Origin: Prevotellaceae bacterium UBA711
GTDB lineage: Bacteria; Bacteroidota; Bacteroidia; Bacteroidales; Bacteroidaceae
NCBI GenBank assembly: GCA_002297545.1
Contig: DBLZ01000061.1
Location: 1 to 56,193 of the forward strand
DNA: 56,193 nt
Direction: 5' to 3'
This document shows, piece after piece, positions 40,792 through 47,772 of this stretch (the stretch's first letter is position 1; every line of letters starts with the position of its first letter). A program made the translations under genes and the position numbers. The notes under the pieces were generated by a model. It made no database searches. It was not told the DNA's origin and saw only the letters and a list, made by a program, of their open reading frames with translations.

Positions 40792-41466
40792 ATGAAGAAG
40801 TTCCTATATACGATGCTTGCGGTGGCCGCTTGCATGACGTCTTGTAGCGAGACCAACGATGTGTACGATCCGTACGAGAACTGGGCAGCCCGCAATGCGG
40901 CATGGTTTGAGGACACAGTTCAGGTGGCACGTCAATCCATCGCCCGGGCCAAGGATGCCTATGGCGATCAATGGGAGACGCATTGTGACTGGCGCATGTA
41001 CAAGTCCGTGTACAGAAGCACGTCGTCCAACGGTCCTGTCACGGACAGTATATGCGTACGCATTATCAATCGTGGTGAGGACCTCGACGCAAAAGGCTCG
41101 CCGTTGGCCAATGATTCCGTAAGCATCAACTTCCGTGGATGGCTGATGCCTACGCGCAACTACATCGGTAACGGGACCGGTGAAATGGGCATGGTGCAGG
41201 ATGTGTTCACCACCACATACTATGGCGAGTACAATCCCGCCACGGCGGCTCCGCAACTGATGCCTCTGAGTGGACTGGTCGAAGGTTTCAGCACAGCCCT
41301 GCAGTATATGGTGGAGGGTGACGAGTGGATGGTGTTCATCCCTCAGCAGTTGGGCTATGGCTCATCGTCCAGGGGTAGCATCAAGGCATACTCCACGCTC
41401 CAGTTCCGCGTACACATGATACGGTGGTACGAGAGCGGCACTGGCATACCGCGAGGCGCGGACTGA
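40792..41466 (+). CDS. FKBP-type peptidyl-prolyl isomerase lipoprotein
   Basis: About 224 residues. MKKFLYTMLAVAACMTSC is a lipoprotein signal with Cys18. The mature protein has a helical N-terminal part and an FKBP domain: NDSVSINFRGWLMPTRNYIG, LVEGFSTALQYMVEGDEWMV and FIPQQLGYG. It would fold periplasmic or surface-exposed proteins by isomerising Xaa-Pro bonds. Several aromatic active-site residues of FKBP are recognisable, though the domain is divergent (for example the inserted MVQDVFTTTYYGEYNPATAA loop). A frame to 40741 exists, but the lipobox sets the start. It follows glyS and is followed by a good terminator. Confidence 0.88.
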   Translation: MKKFLYTMLAVAACMTSCSETNDVYDPYENWAARNAAWFEDTVQVARQSIARAKDAYGDQWETHCDWRMYKSVYRSTSSNGPVTDSICVRIINRGEDLDAKGSPLANDSVSINFRGWLMPTRNYIGNGTGEMGMVQDVFTTTYYGEYNPATAAPQLMPLSGLVEGFSTALQYMVEGDEWMVFIPQQLGYGSSSRGSIKAYSTLQFRVHMIRWYESGTGIPRGAD

Positions 41467-41489
41467 TGATATCTATGCCAATAAGATAA

Positions 41490-41522
41490 TCGGATGCCAT
41501 CCCGACTCGGGGTGGCATCCGA
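41490..41522 (+). terminator. Terminator of the glyS-FKBP unit
   Basis: A 14-bp stem (41490-41503 with 41509-41522) and 5-nt loop, 24 nt past the FKBP stop. One pair is G-U only in plus-strand RNA, which supports the direction; the tail (TGTGTATAT) is moderately T-rich. Confidence 0.7.
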
Positions 41523-41564
41523 TGTGTATATGGCCGGGAGGCAGCGTGGGGAACGCAATCCGCC

Positions 41565-43133
41565 TCACCCGCGCACTATCTTCCAGTCGCTTATAGTCTT
41601 GCTTTGGTTGTCGAAGTTGATGCCCACCCTCACCACGGGCAGTCCGGACATGGCAAACCGTGAGGGGTAGTCCTTCAGCTCAATCTGGCGCATGGCGGCA
41701 TCGGCGCTTTGACCGAGTTTCAACTCTATAATGTATAATGTGGCAGTCGTTCTCATGACGATGTCTATGCGTCCCCGTGGGGTCCTCACCTCCACATCTA
41801 TGTACATGCCGAAGAGCGAGAAGATGATGTACAGCATCTGCTGGTAGTGCCCCTCGTAGTCGGTATTGTCGCAATAGGGTACTGTGAGCAGGAAGTCGCG
41901 GAGCAGGCCGAGTGCGCCGTCCATGTCGTCCTTCAGCAGGCATAGGTACATCTTGGCGACTATCACCTTGCCATCCTCAGAGCGCGACGCGAGATAGTTT
42001 GGCAGCAGGCTGTGCATCAGCCCTATGCGTATCTCGGCATTGGGTATGTCCAGCGTGTACAACTCCGACACTTCGTCCTTGTGCTTGATGGTGATGTATC
42101 CGCTTTGGTATAGTAGGGGCGTGATGTCGGTGAGGCGTTCCGTCGGTGCGTCGAATGCAGTGGCGAATACCTCGCGTTGCCCTATCGCCTGCGGGATGAC
42201 GTTGTACTTGCGTAACATCTCTATGAGGAATGTTGGTGTGCCGCTGCCGAACCAGTAATTGCCCAGTTCTTCATTCTCGAAAGCATTCATCAGGCTGAAT
42301 GGGTTGTATATGTCGGGCGAAGGCCATGTGAAGTGGTAGCCGTCATACTTCTCCTTTAGCTTCTGCATCATTTCCTCTGGCGTGATGGCCAGCGTCCCGG
42401 CAAACCTGGCAATGTGCCCCTCCATCTGCGTGCGCATTTCTTCCTCGGTGATACCGCAGATGGCGGCGTATGGTTTCTGCATGCTGATGTTGGAGATGTT
42501 GTTCAGCTCGCTGAAGATGCTCAGCTGCGAGAACTTGGTGATGCCGGTGAGAAAGACAAAGCGTAGGTACGGGTCGCAGGCTTTCAGCGGCGAGTAGAAG
42601 TTGCGCATCACGTTGCGTAGTATGGGCAGTTCGGTATCCTCGTGCATAACGTCCAGTAGCGGGGCGTCGTACTCGTCTATGAGCACCACCACTTTCTGCC
42701 CTGTCTGTTCGTAGGCATGCATGATGAGACCTTTGAGCCTGTCGTTGACTTCCACGGCGCCTTCAGACTTGCCATATTTTTTTTCATATTCGGAAAGCTG
42801 GAACCTAAGCATGTTTTCCAGGCGCTCCTTGTCAACATGCTTTGCAGTACTCATGTCGAAGTGCAGTACCGGGTATTGTGTCCACTCCTTCTCAAGGCTT
42901 TCGATGGCCAGCCCCTTGAACAAGTCGCGTCGTCCCTCGAAGTAGCTTTTCAGCGTGGATGTCAGCAGCGACTTGCCGAATCGCCGTGGGCGGCTCAGAA
43001 AAAAGTACTTGGGAGCACCGTGTGTCAGCTTGTACACATAGTCCGTCTTGTCGATGTAAAGATAGTCGTCTTTGATGATGTTCTCAAATGTCTGTATGCC
43101 TACCGGGCAACGTTTCAAGCAGGTGTGGTCCAT
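41565..43133 (-). CDS. AAA-ATPase-like protein with PD-(D/E)XK nuclease domain
   Basis: About 522 residues. KRCPVGIQTFENIIKDDYLY is the family opening; the P-loop variant is SRPRRFGKSLL (about 47-57), Walker B is VVVLIDEYDAPLL (about 148-160). The C-terminal domain carries a PD-(D/E)XK-type core, GRIDIVMRTTATLYIIELKL (D...ExK). This is the AAA-ATPase_like plus PDDEXK_9 architecture, which occurs in many paralogues in gut Bacteroidota; function unknown, with defence or mobile-element roles proposed by analogy only. A strong Shine-Dalgarno GGAGG 8 nt before ATG 43133 and a promoter at 43177-43206 fix the start, not the longer frame to 43349. It stands alone between convergent neighbours. Confidence 0.9.
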   Translation of the reverse strand: MDHTCLKRCPVGIQTFENIIKDDYLYIDKTDYVYKLTHGAPKYFFLSRPRRFGKSLLTSTLKSYFEGRRDLFKGLAIESLEKEWTQYPVLHFDMSTAKHVDKERLENMLRFQLSEYEKKYGKSEGAVEVNDRLKGLIMHAYEQTGQKVVVLIDEYDAPLLDVMHEDTELPILRNVMRNFYSPLKACDPYLRFVFLTGITKFSQLSIFSELNNISNISMQKPYAAICGITEEEMRTQMEGHIARFAGTLAITPEEMMQKLKEKYDGYHFTWPSPDIYNPFSLMNAFENEELGNYWFGSGTPTFLIEMLRKYNVIPQAIGQREVFATAFDAPTERLTDITPLLYQSGYITIKHKDEVSELYTLDIPNAEIRIGLMHSLLPNYLASRSEDGKVIVAKMYLCLLKDDMDGALGLLRDFLLTVPYCDNTDYEGHYQQMLYIIFSLFGMYIDVEVRTPRGRIDIVMRTTATLYIIELKLGQSADAAMRQIELKDYPSRFAMSGLPVVRVGINFDNQSKTISDWKIVRG

Positions 43134-43176
43134 GATGCTTCCTCCTTTTTTAGTGGGACTTGTGTCTATTGTGAGG

Positions 43177-43206
43177 CAAAGATACGAATAAATAGGCGCA
43201 GGACAA
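43177..43206 (-). promoter_or_regulatory. Promoter of the ATPase gene
   Basis: Minus-strand TTG (43206-43204), 19-nt spacer, TATCTTTG (43184-43177). The leader is about 35-40 nt. Confidence 0.75.
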
Positions 43207-43252
43207 AATATAAAGGGCAGTATTTGTGCGGAGGGTCCTTGGGGAGTCGGTG

Positions 43253-43269
43253 GACATGTGGGACATGTC
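43253..43269. promoter_or_regulatory. 17-bp palindrome, possible operator
   Basis: GACATGT-GGG-ACATGTC is a perfect 7-bp inverted repeat with a 3-nt centre, 47 bp upstream of the ATPase -33 element, in the size range of a dimeric regulator's site. Confidence 0.45.
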
Positions 43270-43414
43270 TTGAGGGACTTCATCGTGACCATTCCCTCGC
43301 GTACGCGTATTATATATAAGATGTACTTAAGCGAGGTTCGCCTGTTCATCCCCGGGGCTATTGGTTTGCGCTTTTCTTCCTGTGGCTCTCCACGCGAGTC
43401 CCCTTAACGTATAT

Positions 43415-43465
43415 AAAGCCATATCCTGGCTCCTTTTTTAGTGGAGTGCGGGATATGGCTTTTTT
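43415..43465 (-). terminator. Terminator after nagB (possibly bidirectional)
   Basis: A 12-bp stem (43415-43426 with 43451-43462) surrounds a 24-nt loop. The minus-strand tail is TTTATATA; the plus strand has six Ts (43460-43465). It lies 69 nt past the nagB stop codon. Confidence 0.7.
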
Positions 43466-43533
43466 CAATGGGAAAGCATTCCGGCCGGTGTGCTGGGATG
43501 TTCCGTCCTTGTCTTGAGAGAGAGGTATAGGAC

Positions 43534-44325
43534 TTACAGGTTGTCCTTCTCAATGTCCTTGAAGTACTTGTAGGTGCCGTGTTTCAGCTCGTCGGTTGCA
43601 GCCTCGTCGCACACGATGATTGCGTGGGGATGCAACTGCAGGGCTGAGATGGTCCACTCCTGGCTGACGCCGGCCTCGATGGCGTGCTGCAAGGCGCGTG
43701 CCTTGTTGTGGCCGTTGCATACAATCAGAACCTCCTTGGCATCCATTACGGTGCCGATACCTACGGTGAGGGCAGTCTTGGGCACCTTGTTCACGTCGTT
43801 GTCGAAGAAACGACTGTTGGCGATGATGGTGTCGGTGGTGAGGCTCTTCACGCGGGTGCGGCTGGTCAGTGAAGAGAAGGGCTCGTTGAAGGCCAGGTGA
43901 CCGTCGGGGCCTATGCCGCCCATGAACAGGTCAATGCCGCCGGCAGCCTCGATGGCAGCCTCGTAGGCGGCGCACTCTGCCTGCAGATCCTTGGCATTGC
44001 CGTTGAGGATGTGCACGTTCTCCTTCTTGATGTTGATGTGGCTGAAGAAGTTGTTCCACATGAAGCTGTGGTAGCTCTCGGGGTGCTCCTCGGGCAGACC
44101 CACGTATTCGTCCATGTTGAAGGTTACGACGTTCTCAAAGCTGACACGTCCTGCCTTGTACATCTCGATGAGGTTCTTGTACAGACCCAGGGGAGAACCG
44201 CCGGTGGGGCAGCCCAACTTGAAGGGCTTCTCTGGTGTGGGATTGGCAGCGTTGATGCGTGCTGCTACATACTCGGCGGCCCAACGGCTCAGCTCGGTGT
44301 AGTTCGGTTCAATGATTACTCGCAT
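43534..44325 (-). CDS. nagB: Glucosamine-6-phosphate deaminase
   Basis: The 263-residue protein is full length: MRVIIEPNYTELSRWAAEYV, the substrate loop KLGCPTGGSPLGLYKNLIEM, NMDEYVGLPEEHPESYHSFM (catalytic Asp) and GGIGPDGHLAFNEPFSSLTS (catalytic His and Glu). It converts glucosamine-6-phosphate to fructose-6-phosphate and ammonia, the last step in using N-acetylglucosamine from mucin or host glycans. It begins 72 nt after the beta-propeller lipoprotein gene on the same strand. No promoter box is visible in the gap, so it may be transcribed with that unit. Confidence 0.97.
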   Translation of the reverse strand: MRVIIEPNYTELSRWAAEYVAARINAANPTPEKPFKLGCPTGGSPLGLYKNLIEMYKAGRVSFENVVTFNMDEYVGLPEEHPESYHSFMWNNFFSHINIKKENVHILNGNAKDLQAECAAYEAAIEAAGGIDLFMGGIGPDGHLAFNEPFSSLTSRTRVKSLTTDTIIANSRFFDNDVNKVPKTALTVGIGTVMDAKEVLIVCNGHNKARALQHAIEAGVSQEWTISALQLHPHAIIVCDEAATDELKHGTYKYFKDIEKDNL

Positions 44326-44397
44326 AACTGTGTTTGTTTATAGGGTTAGTAATGTGTTTGTCGTCCGGTGGAGCGGCATGGAGTTCGTGCCGGTGCA

Positions 44398-45951
44398 TCA
44401 TTGGTGTGAGGTGGCTCCTGTTATGCCATCGGTCCGCGGTTCGCCCACGTAGGTGGCCGTGTCTCCGTCGGTGTTGTAGATGACATCATACAGGGTGGCG
44501 GTGGAGACTTGCACGGCATTGCGGCTCAGTTCGGGCACGTTGTAGCTCTTCAGCAGGAGGACGTTGTGCTCGGGGTCGCGTTGTGGCAGGCAGAAGGCCT
44601 TGCGTGCCCGGCCATCCTTGCCGAAGTATGCTATGAAAGGCCGTGTGTAGTTGCCGTCCATGCGCCGTGTGGAGAACACTATCCAGCGGCCGTTGCTGCT
44701 CCAGGTGTGATAGGAGTCCACGTCGTTGCTGTTGGCTTCGGTCAGGGCATAGCAACTGTCTGTCTGCAGATCCTTCACCCACAGGTCGCTGCTCTTGTGC
44801 CAGATGTGGAACTGACCGTAGTCGCCCAAGGCATAGAGCACGTAGCGGCCGTCGGGGCTGACGCGGGGGAAGGTGATGCTCTTTTCTCGTGCCTCGGCAT
44901 CTATCTCCAAGGTAGGAATGCCAAAGGTGTCGCGCTCGGCATCGTATGGCATGCTCCACAGGTTGTAACGTATCTTGGTGTAGGTGGCGGTTATGGCGCG
45001 GGCGCGCAGGCTGTCCGGCAGGTTGGCAGCCTGTGGTACGTTGGCCGCGCAGAAGTATAGGCGGTCGCCGGTTGGAGCCCAGCATGGGAATGTCTCGAAG
45101 TAGTCGGTGCTGAGTATGTTCCTCACCTCGTTCTTGTCAGCGTCGTACAGGATGAGGTCGCTGTTGGTGTCCACCACCTCTATCTTCTCGGCATGGTACA
45201 TGTGGAAGGTCTGTCCGGTCTGGTTGGTTGAGAAGCACACGCGGTTCTTGGTAGGGTGCCATGAGGGGTAGACGCCGCTGGCCAGGATGTTGGGGTTCTT
45301 GATTTGTATCTTCCGTGCCTTGTCGCCGTCTATGAGTACCGTTCCGCCATGGTTGGCACGGACATGGAAGAGCATGCGCTCGGCATCGTAGTTGCGGAAG
45401 TTGTGACAATTGATGCAATGGTTGTCGGCCTGACTGTATGAGCGGTTGTTCTCATAGACGGGAGTTTGGGTGAAGTTCTCCAGGCAACGCTGGTATATGC
45501 CCAGTTGACGGTACAGTTCATATCCCGGCTCTATCAGACGGTAGGACAGGTAGGGGTCTATGGCCTCGGCCACGTCAAGATGGTGCGGGACATAGCGGAA
45601 CCACTTGCCGCCTTCCATGGTGTAGACAGTCACGTTTATCTTGCCTCCGGCATTGGCCTGCAGCAGACTGCGCCATTGTGTAGTGTCCATGTCTATGCGG
45701 TCTATGCCGCTTGCGGTCAGTGCCTCGCCCTTGCTGCCTTGCAGGGTGACGACCAATCCTTCCGTGCCCTCGGTCATGAAGTTGAGCGGAGCTATGTTTA
45801 CAGGGATGGTGATGTCCTTGTAGTCGGGGTAGATGTCAGCTTGTGTGGCACGTTCCTCGTAGGAGGAGGGCACGTCGAAAGCCGTCTTTCCGCATGCTGT
45901 CAGCAGGACGACAAGCAACAAGGTCTGTAGTACCTTATATATGTGTGTCAT
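44398..45951 (-). CDS. Beta-propeller (PD40/TolB-like) lipoprotein with CxxCH and C-terminal TGAT motif
   Basis: The 517-residue protein begins MTHIYKVLQTLLLVVLLTAC (lipobox, Cys20). At about residues 170-190, SQADNHCINCHNFRNYD contains a single CxxCH haem-c-type motif. The rest forms WD40/PD40 propeller-like repeats (GVYPSWHPTKNRVCFSTNQT; ETFPCWAPTGDRLYF; PRVSPDGRYVLYAL; HTWSSNGRWIVFSTRR). The extreme C-terminus is GEPRTDGITGATSHQ, matching the D-x-x-(S/T)-G-A-(S/T) pattern to which ApbE attaches FMN. This would be an extracytoplasmic redox lipoprotein if both cofactors are bound; this is inference. It lies 45 nt downstream of the DUF6057-like gene in one operon. Confidence 0.8.
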   Translation of the reverse strand: MTHIYKVLQTLLLVVLLTACGKTAFDVPSSYEERATQADIYPDYKDITIPVNIAPLNFMTEGTEGLVVTLQGSKGEALTASGIDRIDMDTTQWRSLLQANAGGKINVTVYTMEGGKWFRYVPHHLDVAEAIDPYLSYRLIEPGYELYRQLGIYQRCLENFTQTPVYENNRSYSQADNHCINCHNFRNYDAERMLFHVRANHGGTVLIDGDKARKIQIKNPNILASGVYPSWHPTKNRVCFSTNQTGQTFHMYHAEKIEVVDTNSDLILYDADKNEVRNILSTDYFETFPCWAPTGDRLYFCAANVPQAANLPDSLRARAITATYTKIRYNLWSMPYDAERDTFGIPTLEIDAEAREKSITFPRVSPDGRYVLYALGDYGQFHIWHKSSDLWVKDLQTDSCYALTEANSNDVDSYHTWSSNGRWIVFSTRRMDGNYTRPFIAYFGKDGRARKAFCLPQRDPEHNVLLLKSYNVPELSRNAVQVSTATLYDVIYNTDGDTATYVGEPRTDGITGATSHQ

Positions 45952-45996
45952 GTCTTTCTATTGTCTGTGTCGTGTATATTGTGGCATGGCGTGGGG

Positions 45997-47553
45997 TCAG
46001 TTAACGCCTGCCGTGCTGGACTTGTCGTGTTTCTCCGTTTTGCGTGTTGCCTTCAGGTTGCCGAAGTAATAGTAGTAGGGATAGTAGCCTTTGAACCTGT
46101 CGAACAGTTCGCGGGCATATCGGGGCCTGTCCTGCATGAATGGACGCATCTGCACGAGGGAGTTCACGAGCTTTTCCTGTCGGAACTGCAACGCGGGGAA
46201 GCGGTTGGGAATATCCTTGTCCTTGGCTGTCATCAGGCACAGTGCGTCGGCTACGTTCTCCGGCGGCATGCTGCCTTCCAGAGGTTCCGTACGCATCATG
46301 AATGCCGGCATGGCCTTGGAGTACATACATACAGCCAGCGAGTTGAGCAGGGCATCCTTGCTTCGTCCCTCCAGCAGAGCTAAGTTGTAGCCGAGGAACA
46401 CGGGTTGCTGGTATACGTTCTCGAAGCTGTCGTGTATGGGCTCCAACTTGCGTATCATGGCCATCTCGGGGTCTGCCTCAATCAGCTCAGGGCTGTCCAG
46501 ATAGGCGGAGTACTTCTTCACGAAGTCTCCCTCGAAAGGCACGTCGCTGAGGATGCGCAGATACTTGCGCGCCACCTCGGTCTCGCCCTTCAGCAGGGCG
46601 CATTTGGCCAGCAGTTCCAGCGAGTGTATGTTGGGACCTATCATCGTCATGCGCTCCATGGCATGGTGTATGCAGGTCTGTACAAAGCCGGCATGATAGT
46701 CGCAATCCTCCTGATAGAGTGGCAGCGTGTTGTCCTCGGCCGGCATGTTCTTGCGATGGATGTAGATCTGGTCGTAGTCCAAGCGTATGTCATAGAGGCG
46801 GTCGCACTGTTGTCCGGTGTTTACCAAGGCTATGGCATACGGAGCCGCTATGGGGCGGTGGGAGAGGGTGGCATTGGCGCGGGCGGTCTTCATGATTGCC
46901 TGCCAGTCGTTATCCAGCAGGCTGACGTTCATATCGGCAATTACCCTTACATAGGGGCGATAGACCTCGGTTATCAGAACTTGCGCCCCGAAGACAACTA
47001 CCAGCGCACCCAGCTGTATCCGGTTCTGCACGGGTGTCTCGTCGTGTGGCAGTCTTACGATGGATGGCGCTTTTTTGCGCGAGAAACTGGCTATCATCAG
47101 TGCCCAGATGCTCAGTATGGCAGTGGCACAGAATGGAATGCCCATGATGGCGCCCGCCTCGTTCTCGTAGAACAGGTTCACTCCCTCATAGGACAATATC
47201 CCCATGAACGCACCGGCCGGCAGGTACTGCAACCATCTCCAGCGGGGTGTCAACCTCATGCCGTAGCCCAAGCACCACGTGCACCATGTCAGCATGGCTG
47301 CCAAGGGCAGTGCGCCAACCCAGGGATTGTGGTAGAGCATCATCAGCATGCGCCCCACGTACCATAGTCCGCCGAACTCCTGGCTCAGCAGGAACTCCAT
47401 TTGTCCTGTGTCGCTGGTCCAGAAACTCCGTTCGCGTGCCATGTGCAGCACGTCACCGTAATACCAGGCTGCCCACAGGTATGTTGCCACAAACATCAAG
47501 GGCAACACGGGCAGTAGCGGTTTGCTGTCTTTCGTGGTCTTATTCTGTCTCAT
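45997..47553 (-). CDS. DUF6057-like membrane protein
   Basis: About 518 residues from MRQNKTTKDSKPLLPVLPLM. The first third has several predicted membrane helices (about 12-30, 60-90, 95-130, 150-170, 190-215) with loops such as SFWTSDTGQMEFLLSQEFGG; the rest is soluble and helical, TPR-like (SLELLAKCALLKGETEVARK; KDALLNSLAVCMYSKAMPAF). The layout matches the DUF6057 family of Bacteroidota, whose function is unknown. A frame exists to 47706, but a TATCTTTG box at 47562-47569 and the usual start sequence argue for 47553. First gene of the operon with the haem/flavin-like lipoprotein, so the two probably act together at the envelope. Confidence 0.75.
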   Translation of the reverse strand: MRQNKTTKDSKPLLPVLPLMFVATYLWAAWYYGDVLHMARERSFWTSDTGQMEFLLSQEFGGLWYVGRMLMMLYHNPWVGALPLAAMLTWCTWCLGYGMRLTPRWRWLQYLPAGAFMGILSYEGVNLFYENEAGAIMGIPFCATAILSIWALMIASFSRKKAPSIVRLPHDETPVQNRIQLGALVVVFGAQVLITEVYRPYVRVIADMNVSLLDNDWQAIMKTARANATLSHRPIAAPYAIALVNTGQQCDRLYDIRLDYDQIYIHRKNMPAEDNTLPLYQEDCDYHAGFVQTCIHHAMERMTMIGPNIHSLELLAKCALLKGETEVARKYLRILSDVPFEGDFVKKYSAYLDSPELIEADPEMAMIRKLEPIHDSFENVYQQPVFLGYNLALLEGRSKDALLNSLAVCMYSKAMPAFMMRTEPLEGSMPPENVADALCLMTAKDKDIPNRFPALQFRQEKLVNSLVQMRPFMQDRPRYARELFDRFKGYYPYYYYFGNLKATRKTEKHDKSSTAGVN

Positions 47554-47561
47554 AGTCAAGG

Positions 47562-47569
47562 CAAAGATA
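47562..47569 (-). promoter_or_regulatory. -7 box TATCTTTG just before the DUF6057-like gene
   Basis: An exact TAnnTTTG match on the minus strand ending 8 nt before the ATG, so the leader would be only a few nucleotides long. Spacing is the same as at nadD. Confidence 0.55.
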
Positions 47570-47673
47570 CACATTTTATTTGACAATGCGTGACGAAAGG
47601 CCGAAAAAGACGGGGCATGTGGCAAAAACGCTCTGTCCCTTGTGCCATGTGCCCCGAGGGACGGACAAAATGC

Positions 47674-47711
47674 AGGCGGTGCACCCACCTCTGCGTGTGG
47701 ATGCACCGCCT
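47674..47711 (-). terminator. Terminator of the M60 peptidase gene
   Basis: A 15-bp stem (47674-47688 with 47697-47711) with one G-U pair in minus-strand RNA and an 8-nt loop, 62 nt past the stop; the tail is GCATTTTG. Confidence 0.7.
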
Positions 47712-47772
47712 TGTATATAATTAGGTATGGGTCGGCAACCTTAGCTGTAGCCCTACCTGTCTTATGTCAGTC

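Larger units (their letters stand above)
43134..43533. other. Intergenic stretch between nagB and the ATPase gene
   Basis: About 400 nt without a gene. It contains the ATPase promoter (43177-43206), a 17-bp palindrome (43253-43269), and the nagB terminator (43415-43465). A 15-nt sequence, CTCCTTTTTTAGTGG, occurs twice: at 43142-43156 in the ATPase leader and at 43430-43444 in the terminator loop. Confidence 0.6.
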
